From assembly GCA_016932575.1 (NCBI GenBank), contig JAFGCO010000044.1, positions 1 to 64,000 on the forward strand: DNA of 64,000 nucleotides. The letters are read 5' to 3'. The position numbers were made by a program, and so were the translations under genes. The notes under the pieces were generated by a model. That model saw nothing but the letters and a program-made list of their open reading frames with translations. It made no database searches and was not told the DNA's origin. Positions 1 through 9,800 of this stretch are shown piece after piece. Source of the stretch: a bacterium (GTDB taxonomy: Bacteria > Zhuqueibacterota > QNDG01 > JAFGCO01). Numbering within the stretch: the stretch's first letter is position 1; each line of letters opens with the position of its first letter.

Positions 1-654
1 TGAAAAAACAGGATCTTCTTTATAACGTTTCCTGAAATGCTTCCTCACCCAGGCGTAAGCCATGGCTATTTTTTCTAATTCATGAGGAATATCCGATGCC
101 TTCTATCTATAAATGTAATGATCCGAAGAGTTGTTTACATAGCATCCCAAATGTTATCTGAATCGCTTTTTATCTTCTTTCTTCAAAATACGGTCGATTC
201 GGATGAGGGTCTCCACCAGCAATTGAAGACGGGTGTAATTACGAATATTCGACGCAGCGAACATGGAGTCGGTACGCTGAATACCAGTCTTCACTTTCAG
301 GATCCTTAGTTGTTTATCAGTCAGAGCGTCAAATATATGTTCCAAAAGGTTCTGGCCTGTCTTTATATAATACTCGTTCAGACGATTTTGAAAATTGAAA
401 AGTGTGGCACGACAGAAGGGCATAGTCTCCAAATCATCAAGGCCCAAGGCAAAGCGGACAAGAATATTGAACTGAAGCTGTTTGAAAAGTTCATCAAATG
501 TCCAGCCACGTCTATGCTGAAGAATAATCGCCCCAACCATGCTGTTAATGGCTGCGTTAGGACGGCTCTTTTCTTCAGAATAAAGTACTGAAAATATGTC
601 TTCATCAATATGTGATAAAATTATATGATAAAAATCATATTCCTCGGTTCCCAT
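1..654 (-). pseudogene. IS1182-like transposase N-terminal fragment, broken
   Basis: The open part (654 down to 154, 166 residues) resembles the DUF772/InsH N-terminal DNA-binding region of IS1182/IS5-like transposases; the segment GWTFDELFKQLQ and the later TDSM fit this family. The frame is interrupted by TAA at 154-156 and TAG at 103-105. Downstream of the stops the same frame still reads a transposase-like stretch (HELEKIAMAYAWVRK) that runs off the window edge. The DDE catalytic domain would lie outside the window, so completeness cannot be judged, but two in-frame stops indicate a dead copy. Reading upstream of 654 is open back to a stop near 725 without another ATG, so the start is uncertain. 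Family assignment is from memory of the fold. Confidence 0.6.
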
Positions 655-764
655 GGCTTTCTTAATAATTGCTTCAGGAAGTGTATAGCTGTTTCTTTTT
701 ATAAAGTATTGTTTTAAATTATATTAGCACAAAACAAATAAAACAACTTTATGGAGAGACAGCT

Positions 765-1690
765 GTGACCCAAAATACAAAACAAATGATGATTTTTAAA
801 GACATTTTTCATAAAAAAGTAACAGCCGATTTCAATGGAGGCGATGTTTCCTCTGATGGCGGCCTCCTGTTTTTGATAGAAGTCGAATCCAAAGTTAAAA
901 TCATCAAATGCATCACGAAGGAAAAAGCGGCAAGCTCGTAACGACCATTTTAAGAACCGGGAAACGCCCTTCCGGAAAAGAGATCACCATGATCTTAAAA
1001 CGTATTGTTAAAAGAATCCGAAAAGCCTGGCCCGATGTCGGGATTATTGTCCGAGGTGATTCTTATTACAGTTGCCCGGAAGTGTTTGACTTTTGTGATG
1101 AAAATGACCTCAAATTTGTTTTGGGCCTGACTGTCAGAGAACCCATCGAGGAAAAGGCCCGGACGCTTTCGCAGAAAGCAGAAGAATTTTATGGTTTGAA
1201 AAATAAGCCTTTCAAATTATTGGGCGAATGTTTCTATCAGGCTGGCTCATGGACAAAACATGAGCGTATCATTTACAAAGCTGAACATAATGACAAGGAT
1301 CCCAATGTCCGTGCCATCGTGACCAATCTTGAAAACAGCAATCGACGTATGATTTATGAGACCATTTACTGCGGTCGTGGTGCTATGGAGCTGATGATCA
1401 AGGAGCACAAAAATCATCTCAGATCCGATAAAACATCCTGCAACAGTTTTCTGGCCAATCAGTTCCGGCTTTTCATACACAGTATGGCTTATGTGCTGCT
1501 CCATGCATTCCGGGAAATCTGTCTTCGCAACACCCAGTTTGCCAAAGTTCAATTTGATACGATTCGGCTTAAGATATTGAAACTGGGTGCGAGAGTTATT
1601 CATCTATCAACGAAAGTCAAGGTTCATTTACCCACATCCTGCCCTTATCAGGAGGATTTGTTTCGAATATGGCAGATCTGTGTCACATAG
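765..1690 (+). pseudogene. IS1380-family transposase with internal deletion and frameshift
   Basis: A GTG at 765 opens a frame whose start (TADFNGGDVSSDGGLLF) is the typical IS1380 transposase N-terminus. That frame ends near 939. The C-terminal part continues from about 908 in another frame, with IS1380-like motifs RPSGKEI, AWPDVGIIVRGDSYY and KNHLRSDKTSCNSF ending at 1690. Together about 300 residues remain, whereas intact IS1380 transposases have roughly 430-470. The join near 885-915 therefore looks like an internal deletion that also shifts the frame. The element is probably non-autonomous. Terminal inverted repeats could not be assigned. It lies divergently next to another broken transposase, consistent with a transposon graveyard. 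Confidence 0.8.
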
Positions 1691-1831
1691 CAGTCCCTGA
1701 AAAAGTCTGCGAATCGAATTTCATGAGAGCAGTGTGCCTTGAAATGTTAAAATACTTTCCAAAGGGTATCGGTGGGCACTTGAAAAGCGACAACTTATCA
1801 GTTTCGGATCAAATTTTCAACGGAGGTAATC

Positions 1832-2092
1832 ATGCATCCTATTGATGTTAAAAATATTAAACCACTTACAGAATTCCGTAATCATATCAAAGATTACATT
1901 AAAGAACTTCAAACCAACAAGAATCCTATTATTTTAACTCAGCACGGTAAAAGTGCTGCTGTTTTACTTGATCCGTATAAATTCCAGGAAATACAGGACC
2001 AGATTGAATTTATGCGTAAAGTTGCTCTTGGACTAGATGATCTGAAAAAGAGAAGATTACATTCATTTGATGAAATAGTCAAAGAAAATTAA
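1832..2092 (+). CDS. Type II antitoxin, Phd/YefM family
   Basis: This 86-residue protein has the Phd/YefM architecture. An N-terminal DNA-binding dimerisation part (KPLTEFRNHIKDYIKEL, then NPIILTQHGKSAAVLLDP) is followed by a charged C-terminal tail that would wrap the toxin. GGAGG lies just upstream of the ATG. A RelE/ParE-type gene follows after 26 bases, as expected for a toxin-antitoxin operon; such antitoxins normally bind their own promoter and neutralise the toxin. Here the downstream toxin looks damaged, so the antitoxin may be an orphan. The unit lies directly after a decayed IS1380 element, which suggests it arrived on mobile DNA. Confidence 0.85.
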   Translation: MHPIDVKNIKPLTEFRNHIKDYIKELQTNKNPIILTQHGKSAAVLLDPYKFQEIQDQIEFMRKVALGLDDLKKRRLHSFDEIVKEN

Positions 2093-2118
2093 AAAATCAT
2101 TTCCGATTCTGCCATCAA

Positions 2119-2363
2119 ATGAAAATTCATTTTACAACTCAATCGAAATCAGATATTGCTGAAATTGTAGAATATTTTTTTCAAGACAATCCTCAGGAAG
2201 CTAGTAATTGGGCTAATTCATTATTTGATTCAATTAAGCAACTATATAACTTTCCAGAAATTGGACGTATCGTCCCTGAATATTCTGAAGTAACAATACG
2301 TGAAATAATTATTGGTCTATACCGAATCGTTTATAATGTATGGTGATACATGGAGGTGTATGA
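2119..2363 (+). pseudogene. RelE/ParE-family toxin with scarred C-terminus
   Basis: The first 75 codons (ATG at 2119, stop at 2344) match the RelE/ParE fold: TTQSKSDIAEIVEYF helix, NFPEIGRIVPE loop and REIIIGLYRIVYN strand. The protein stops just before the final strands that normally carry a VIHGRR-like motif. In the +2 frame, bases 2340-2363 encode MVIHGGV followed by a stop, which looks like that missing motif. The simplest reading is a short deletion plus frameshift between YRIVYN and VIHG, leaving a toxin without its last strand, probably inactive. Alternatively it is a naturally short ParE-like protein. It follows the antitoxin gene in the same orientation with a 26-base gap. Confidence 0.65.
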
Positions 2364-2589
2364 ATGTGATTACAGAATTTCATCAGTAGGATAATAAGCA
2401 TAGTAACTTTTATTTTAAGGACAATCGTCTGAGAATTTATCACAAATGAAAGTCGGGTAAGCTAGAGTGAGATCTGGAAGTGAATGATCAATATACTATG
2501 TTTAAAAGGTAAACTTAAAATGCGATATCCTTGTTACTCCTGGGACATGACGCAGAGCCCTAAATTTTTTAAATAAATTAAAAATCTTC

Positions 2590-2618
2590 TTGACAATACG
2601 ATTTTATTTTTTTATACT
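2590..2618 (+). promoter_or_regulatory. Sigma-70 promoter of the LacI-type regulator
   Basis: TTGACA at 2590-2595 and TATACT at 2613-2618 are separated by 17 bases, close to consensus. The start site would fall near 2625, exactly at the edge of the palindromic operator at 2626-2647 and about 55 bases before the GTG start. The rest of the 2364-2680 interval shows no gene. Confidence 0.8.
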
Positions 2619-2625
2619 GATAAAG

Positions 2626-2647
2626 TAATCGTTAAAGTTAACGATTA
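2626..2647. promoter_or_regulatory. Perfect palindromic operator, probably for the LacI-type regulator
   Basis: TAATCGTTAA and TTAACGATTA form a perfect 10-base inverted repeat separated by AG. It sits immediately downstream of the -10 element at 2613-2618, where a bound repressor would block transcription start. LacI-family proteins bind palindromes of about this size, so autoregulation by the adjacent gene is likely. Binding itself is inferred. Confidence 0.7.
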
Positions 2648-2680
2648 AGTTCCTTCCGTCCTCTCCAGGAATAATCATTT

Positions 2681-3706
2681 GTGAAAAAATCGTCCAACAT
2701 AACCCAGACGCAGATTGCACGTATACTGAATCTTTCTACTGTCACTGTATCCAAAGCATTGCGAGATCATCCGGACATATCGGTTGATACCAAAGTCAGA
2801 GTTAAAAAACTGGCGGAAAAACTCAATTACCGGCCGGATCTGATCGCTCGTGCCCTGTCTTCGCGCAAATCGAATATCATCGGGGCGGTAATGCCGGAAA
2901 TAGACCATACCTTCTTCGCTTCGGTCATGAAAGGTATTCAAGCTGAAGCGCAAGATAATCAATATCAGATTATCCTGACGGTTTCAGATGAAGACAGTCA
3001 GAAAGAATTAGAAAATCTGCAAACCCTCATCTCGATGCGGATTGATGGGATTTTAATATCCATTTCTCGGAATACCCATCGTTACGAAATTTTCAACATA
3101 ATTAAAAGCAAAGGAATTCCACTCGTGTTTTTTGATCGCCCTATCGCCGGTTCGGATTTCAGTTCAGTTGTTGTCGATGATCGAAAGGGCGCATTCAATG
3201 CGGTAGAATATGCTATCAGTCAGGGATACCGAAAAATAATGCATTTTGCAGGACCTTCCCGGATCTCCATCGCGGAAGAAAGAAAAAGGGGATATCTGGA
3301 CGCATTGGAGGCAAACGGACTTCTATACAAAGATGAGTGGATTGTTCCCTGCGGCAGTCACGAGGAGGATGGTTATCGGGAATTCAAAACGCTCGTTCAG
3401 AACGGTCGGGTTCCGGAAGCTATTTTTACATTTAACGATCCGGTCGCCATCGGTATTTATGATTCAGCCAAAGAGAGCGGGCTCAGGATTCCTGAGGATA
3501 TCGGCGTGATCGGTTTTGCAGATAACATTATCTCGCAATACCTTTCACCGCCTTTGACTACAGTGAGGCAACCTGCTGTAGAGATCGGGAGAAGAGCCAT
3601 GTCAGTACTTCTGGACCAGATACAGAACGGATTAAATTTCTCTACCGGACAAATTGTGATACCGACACACCTAGTCATCCGGCAATCCTGTCTGAAACGT
3701 GGATAG
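2681..3706 (+). CDS. LacI-family transcriptional regulator
   Basis: This 341-residue regulator has an N-terminal HTH (about residues 8-30, TQTQIARILNLSTVTVSKAL) and a hinge helix (YRPDLIARALSSRKSN). A periplasmic-binding-protein-like effector domain follows from about residue 62 (IIGAVMPEIDHTFFASVMKG) to the end, including the usual late motif GVIGFADN and LTTVRQP. The GTG start is preceded by a strong promoter and a perfect palindrome. It is followed after 78 bases by an outer-membrane receptor operon in the same orientation. The expected role is a sugar-responsive repressor of itself and probably of the receptor genes; the ligand cannot be deduced. Length and motifs are complete. Confidence 0.92.
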   Translation: MKKSSNITQTQIARILNLSTVTVSKALRDHPDISVDTKVRVKKLAEKLNYRPDLIARALSSRKSNIIGAVMPEIDHTFFASVMKGIQAEAQDNQYQIILTVSDEDSQKELENLQTLISMRIDGILISISRNTHRYEIFNIIKSKGIPLVFFDRPIAGSDFSSVVVDDRKGAFNAVEYAISQGYRKIMHFAGPSRISIAEERKRGYLDALEANGLLYKDEWIVPCGSHEEDGYREFKTLVQNGRVPEAIFTFNDPVAIGIYDSAKESGLRIPEDIGVIGFADNIISQYLSPPLTTVRQPAVEIGRRAMSVLLDQIQNGLNFSTGQIVIPTHLVIRQSCLKRG

Positions 3707-3784
3707 ATACAGAATGATGAGAAGAATAATTCTGAAATCAAATAAAAAATATCATTATTACATCAAACCAGGGAGGACACTCAC

Positions 3785-6700
3785 GTGGAAAAAAGCAAAT
3801 GCTCCAGATCTTGCATTTTGTTTTTGATGTCAATATTGCTGCTGTATGGTGTCTCCGTATATGCTGGTAATACGGGAAAAATTGCCGGTGATATCAGGGA
3901 TGTAACCCAGAATCAGGCACTTGCAGGCGCGAATATCATACTCGAAGGCACTGAAATCGGTGCAGCAGCAGATCTTAAAGGACATTATACGCTGCTGAAT
4001 ATTCCACCGGGGACTTACAGTATAAGAATCTCCATGATGGGGTACAAAGAGACCGTCGTGAAGAATGTGCGTGTGTCCGTCGACCTGACCACTGACATCA
4101 GTGTTGAAATGGAACCCACAATCCTCGAATCAAAGGATGTGGTGACGGTCACGGCGGAACGTCCGCTGGTTCAGCGTGATATGACATCATCACAGTCATT
4201 CATCAACAGTGAAGAGATCAAGAATCTCCCTGTACAGAGCCTGAGTGACGTACTTGAACTTCAGGCCGGTGTGGTGCGCGACGGAGATGACTTTCATATT
4301 CGGGGCGGTCGCGCGAGTGAAGTTTCATACTGGGTCGATGGTATTACCACCAATGAAGTATACGGAGGCGGCAACGCGGTTACTGTCGAAAAATCGGCCG
4401 TACAGGAAATGCAGGTCATCAGCGGCACCTTCAATGCTGAATACGGCAATGCCATGTCCGGTATTGTTAATATGATCACCAAAGACGGGGGCAGCCGCTA
4501 TGAGGGTGAAATCACGGCTTATGGCGGAGATTATCTCAGCGGCCGGAAAGTCTATGCAGTGCTGCGCGATGTCATCACCTCAACCAATCCTCAGACCGAT
4601 GAAACCATTGTAGAAGAGGATCTTGAAAATCCGTTGAAAAAATTGAATCCGATTTATAATATCGATGCCAACCTGAGCGGTCCAGTGCCGTTCATGAAAG
4701 ATCGACTTACTTTTCTGGTCAATGGACGGTATTTTTCACAGGAAGGCTATCAATACGGACGTCGATGGTATTATCCACAGGGAATTCAAGGAGACAGCGC
4801 GTTGGTTCCGATGAATCCCTACACCTCATATTCAGGCATGGGTAAATTGACATTCAGGCTCGGAAGCAACATTAAACTGAATTACAGTGTGTTTCTGAAT
4901 CAGTGGAATTCTGATCATTATGTCAATGATGCCTCTCATACGTTCAAGTACATTCCGGACGGTACAATGGGCGAAAAAGGGGATGGACTGACGCATATTT
5001 TTGGTTGGAACCACGTGCTATCTTCAAAGACCTTTTATGAAGCACGTTTTTCAAATGTCAATAACCATTATGAACGGTATGTTTACGAAGATCCTACACA
5101 ATATCCTTCCTACTTCATTCAAGTGCTTGCCGACTCGACGGAGCCCGGATATATCGCAGAGGTCGATCCATTATCGGATGAAGGCAAGACACTGCTTGAG
5201 GAATTGAAAGCGGATCAGAAGCAGTATCAGTACGTGGTGGATCCGCAAAACCGGGAAGGGTACATGCATCCGGATTCACTTCGTGATCCAGCAGCCTACA
5301 GCTTCTGGCGGTCAGGCACCCAGATGGATCATTTTTATCGGACCACTTCCTACTGGATCGGTAAGCTGGATCTGACCAGCCAGGTCACGACAACACACCA
5401 GATTAAAACCGGTTTGGAGCTGCGGCTTCATAAGCTCAGCATGAACAGTTATACACTTCAGCCCAAACTGAAAGAGGGTCTGGATGAACAAATTGTACCT
5501 TTTCAGCCATGGGTTCCTCAGACCTCGAATATCTACCATCATAAATATACACGGAAACCCCTGGAATTTTCAGCTTATATTCAGGACAAAATTGAACTTG
5601 TCGACATGATTGTAAACGTCGGGGTGCGGCTTGATTATTTCGATCCGAACAGCAATGTTCCTGTCGATCCGCGTGATCCGAATATTTACAATCCATTTAA
5701 AGCCGAATACAAATACAAAGACTATATTGCGCCGCCGGATTCGGTTAAGGGCCCCGCAGTCGATGAATACAACGAGCAGTTTACGGAATATTCAGCCGAA
5801 GAACGCCGTTCGTTCATGCAGAAAAAAGCGGATACCAATGTACAGATCAGCCCGAGGCTCGGGATCGCGTATCCGATTACGGACCGCGGTATCATCCATT
5901 TTTCTTACGGTCATTTCTTTCAGATTCCGGAGTTTCAGTGGATTTACAGCAATCCTGATTTCAAGCTCTATACGGGTGGTGGGACCACAATTATTGGCAA
6001 CGCCAATCTGAAACCCCAGCGAACTGTCCAGTATGAAATCGGACTTCAGCAACAGTTGATGGATCAGCTTGGTATGGATATCACATTATTCTATAAAGAT
6101 ATTCGCGACTGGGTCGGCACAAGTCCCCTTGTGGATACGGATAAACCCAGTGTGGCCTATTCGGTGTATGAGAATAAAGACTATGCCAATGTCTATGGTT
6201 TAACCATGAATATCGACAAACGGTTTGCTGATTATTACAGCGCAGGTTTCAGCTATTCGTTTCAGGTCGCGGAAGGCACCTACTCAAATCCGGATGATGC
6301 CTACAATGCTATTCAGAACGAGAACGAACCCCGCCTGACTCTGATTCCACTGAACTGGGATCAGCGTCACACTTTTATGGGCAATGTGACATTGGGTATA
6401 AGTGGATGGATTCTGACTTTGCAGGGAAAATACCAGACAGGCCGGCCGTATACACCGACTTTTACACGCGGGGCTCAGGTAGGCGGATCGAATTATATTG
6501 GTTATCGGGATAACAGTGCGCGCCTGCCGACGATCTCAACCCTCGATATTCTGCTGCACAAACGGTTCACGATCGATTCTTTCCATTTCGGTCTGTTTCT
6601 GACCATTTACAACGCCCTTGATCATAGCGGGGAAACTTATGTCTATACAGATACTGGTACGGCAGAATACACCACCAATACCGATCCTGAGATGATTCCC

Positions 6701-6802
6701 TATGTTTCGCAGCGGATTGGGACTGTCGAAGATCTGGTTCGTCGTCCGGACTGGTATATTGCACCGCGTCAGATTCAGGCCGGTCTGACAATCGAACTGT
6801 AA
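3785..6802 (+). CDS. TonB-dependent receptor with N-terminal carboxypeptidase-regulatory-like domain
   Basis: This 1005-residue outer-membrane protein starts with GTG after a GGGAGGA ribosome-binding site. Residues 1-27 are a signal peptide ending VYA. Residues about 30-115 form a CarboxypepD_reg-like beta-sandwich (GKIAGDIRDVTQNQALAGANI, ISMMGYKETVVKNVRV). Residues about 130-235 are the plug, with HIRGGRASEVSYWVDGI and NAEYGNAMSGIVNMITK. The rest is the beta-barrel, with aromatic-rich strands and RPYTPTF-type periplasmic turns. It would import or bind a large ligand using TonB energy. The preceding LacI regulator suggests a carbohydrate, but no hydrolase or SusD-like gene follows, so the substrate is unknown. 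It is the first gene of a three-gene outer-membrane operon. Confidence 0.92.
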   Translation: MEKSKCSRSCILFLMSILLLYGVSVYAGNTGKIAGDIRDVTQNQALAGANIILEGTEIGAAADLKGHYTLLNIPPGTYSIRISMMGYKETVVKNVRVSVDLTTDISVEMEPTILESKDVVTVTAERPLVQRDMTSSQSFINSEEIKNLPVQSLSDVLELQAGVVRDGDDFHIRGGRASEVSYWVDGITTNEVYGGGNAVTVEKSAVQEMQVISGTFNAEYGNAMSGIVNMITKDGGSRYEGEITAYGGDYLSGRKVYAVLRDVITSTNPQTDETIVEEDLENPLKKLNPIYNIDANLSGPVPFMKDRLTFLVNGRYFSQEGYQYGRRWYYPQGIQGDSALVPMNPYTSYSGMGKLTFRLGSNIKLNYSVFLNQWNSDHYVNDASHTFKYIPDGTMGEKGDGLTHIFGWNHVLSSKTFYEARFSNVNNHYERYVYEDPTQYPSYFIQVLADSTEPGYIAEVDPLSDEGKTLLEELKADQKQYQYVVDPQNREGYMHPDSLRDPAAYSFWRSGTQMDHFYRTTSYWIGKLDLTSQVTTTHQIKTGLELRLHKLSMNSYTLQPKLKEGLDEQIVPFQPWVPQTSNIYHHKYTRKPLEFSAYIQDKIELVDMIVNVGVRLDYFDPNSNVPVDPRDPNIYNPFKAEYKYKDYIAPPDSVKGPAVDEYNEQFTEYSAEERRSFMQKKADTNVQISPRLGIAYPITDRGIIHFSYGHFFQIPEFQWIYSNPDFKLYTGGGTTIIGNANLKPQRTVQYEIGLQQQLMDQLGMDITLFYKDIRDWVGTSPLVDTDKPSVAYSVYENKDYANVYGLTMNIDKRFADYYSAGFSYSFQVAEGTYSNPDDAYNAIQNENEPRLTLIPLNWDQRHTFMGNVTLGISGWILTLQGKYQTGRPYTPTFTRGAQVGGSNYIGYRDNSARLPTISTLDILLHKRFTIDSFHFGLFLTIYNALDHSGETYVYTDTGTAEYTTNTDPEMIPYVSQRIGTVEDLVRRPDWYIAPRQIQAGLTIEL

Positions 6803-6825
6803 AACAAGAAACAGGAGAATCAACA

Positions 6826-9800
6826 ATGAAACAGTTACTGAACCGATTGATCCTGCTTTGTCTGGCGACATTTCTGGCTTCGGTCAATGCGCAGACACCT
6901 ATAGATCAGCTGCATGGAAATGAAAATTACAGTTATAGCGGTCTGCATTCAGGCAATCAGGTTCGCTGTAACTTTTACAATGATGGCATGGTCGGACGCC
7001 GTTATGTCAATCCTGACGATATAGGCGGAGAATGGCCTATAAACAGCGGACATGACTACATGAATCAGATGATCATGTTTGTCGGCGCCGAAGTCAAAGA
7101 CGAAAACGGCGAAATAAAACACATTATCTCTGAAGGCAATGGCTGTACGACGGGAAATTCGAATAATGCGGATTCCGGGGACTCGGGACCAAATGGAGAG
7201 TGGTATTCCATGGCGCCACTGCCTGGTTTTGCCAATGACACACCGCCGGAGGATATGAGTGAGGATCCCCGGGTGGCCATGAGCCAGTGGGCATGGTCCT
7301 GGCCGGAAGCCTGGCCGGATAAATTTGAAGACATTATTGATCCCGGCTGGACTGGCTCATGGAACGGATACTTCGGAAAGAATGTCTGCAATGCTGATCA
7401 GGAAAGCTATTATGTTATGGATGACTACAACAACCGCGAATTCGCGTTCTATCCGGATTCGACCGATCGGCAACGCAGGGGTTTGGGTCTTAGAGGAACA
7501 GTGCGGGGATTTCAGTGGTCTAACGTGCTGGTCGAAGACATTCTGTTTCTGCTTTATGATGTAAAAAATGTCGGCACTACCAATTATCAAAAAATGAACT
7601 TTGGTGTTATGTCCGGTCCGATTATGGGCAATCGGCTGGTCAGCGGCGGTGACGGTGGAGATGATGGCGGAGAGTACAGCCTTGAACAGGAAATAGGATA
7701 TCACCTTGACCAGGACGATATAGGTGCTGGCGGCTGGAGTCCGGTCGGATTTCTTGGATTGGCTTTTTTGGAAAGTCCGGGCAATCCCTATGATGGTATC
7801 GACAATGATGGTGATGCAGTTTTTGGATCGGGCCCTGTGATTCAAGAAGCCATGTTGAAACCCAAGGTGGTTCAGTCAGGACAAGATATTGTTCTGATCG
7901 ATTATAAAACATATACACGGAAAGTCATACCAATGCCGCCGGAAGGTCTTAATATCCGTTTTAAGGACCGGATTATTCAAATTCTACCTGGACAGGAACT
8001 GGTGGAAGTTGAAAACAACCTGTTCGATGACAACCTGAACGGCCTGATCGACGAAAACAACGGCTCCACATTCGGCGAAGGCACATCGGCCATTAAACGG
8101 TATCTGTATCTGGGACTGAAATATGTCGATTATATAACAAAAGACGGTATCGACAATGTCCTGATCGATGAAAAAAGAGATGATGGTATTGACAATGACG
8201 GGAACTGGGATATCTTGTCCGATGATGTGGGTCTGGATGGTGTTCCCAACACCGGGGATCCGGGTGAAAATGACGGCCGGCCGACCTCAGGGCGCAATAC
8301 GGACCTGCCGGGGGAGCCGCACATCGATAAAACCGATATTCATGAATCAGATATGATCGGTCTGACGGCATTCAATATTTATACACCATGGACACTTTAT
8401 CCCTTGTCGGACGATGAAAATCTTTGGTCCGCTATTGAACCGGGCTACCTTAACGCTGTCGGACAATTCGGAGATACCGATATTATTCTGGGATCAGGAT
8501 ATTTTCCCCTCAGGACTGATCAAATCGAACGGTTCTCCATTGGTGTGATTTTCGGGACTGACTTGGACGACATGTTCCGGAACAAGGAATATGCCCAGAA
8601 AACCTACGATGAAAACTATAACTTTTCAAAAGCACCGTATGTTCCAACGGTCACGGTCATTCCCGGAGACAATCGTGTAACCTTGGTCTGGGACGACATT
8701 GCGGAAGCGTCGGATGATCCGATCACAGGAAAAGATTTTGAAGGATACCGGATTTATCGTTCTACGGATCCGGGATTTAAGGATATGACAGCCATTACGG
8801 ATCAGTTCGGATCGATTGCCTACCGGAAACCCATTGCCCAGTTCGACCTTAAAAACAACATTAAAGGTTCGGCGAGCATTGCGGTGCGCGGTATTCACTT
8901 CTGGCTTGGTGAAGATACGGGCCTGCGTCATATGTGGATCGATACCACCGTGCAGAACGGCCAGTTATACTACTATGCCATAACCTCTTACGATCGGGGT
9001 TCTGATTCACTGGGAATCGCACCGACTGAATGCTCAAAATACATATCCATTGCGACTGACGGGACTGTGGACAAAGGTAAAAATGTCGTCCTTGTCAGGC
9101 CGGAGGCTCCCGTAGCCGGTTATATTCCTCCCGGTCTGGACAACCTGAAACTGCTGATACGGCCCGAGGGGCGCGGTACGACAGAGGGAAAAATCGGCTA
9201 TACCATCATCAATCCCGCTGCACTCAGGGATGGACACATCTATCAGGTTTCTTTTGAAGACACGATGTTGACCGAAACGATTGACGGTTCGAACCGGCTG
9301 ACCCTGAAAACACTGAATTATACTTTGAGTGATGTGACATCCGGTCAGGTCCTGATCGACCATGGAACACAAATAGGCTCCGGTGAAGACCAACCGGTTA
9401 CCGATGGTTTCCAGTTGAAATTTTATGCGGATACCATAATGATTATGGATGAAACACTCTCGGGCTGGAACCGGGATGAGATTCATGCATTCACCTGCAA
9501 CCCGTACAGCAGTTCACGGCAGCCTACGCTGCTGGAACCTGCGGACTATTTAATCGAGTTTGGAGAGCACGGCATAGGCACATCGACCGCATATATCCGT
9601 CAAACCAGTGAATTACCAGCAGTACCTGTCAATTTCAGGGTCTTCCGGCTTTTCCCATCTGATAAGGGTGAAGTGAAAGAGGAATCCCTGTTTGCTTTCA
9701 GAGAGAGAGATGAGGAGGACGGCCGTTTCACGGGATTTCTGGAACGTGAATCGACGGTTGATGAAATTATTATTCTCAACGAAGACAGCATTGCCGGATT

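Noticed and set aside
310-608. Open frames overlapping the IS1182-like fragment
   Set aside because: They are shadows of the transposase frame without family features.
2347-2580. Further gene between the toxin and the LacI promoter
   Set aside because: All frames are short and stop-rich; only the toxin remnant to 2363 could be supported.
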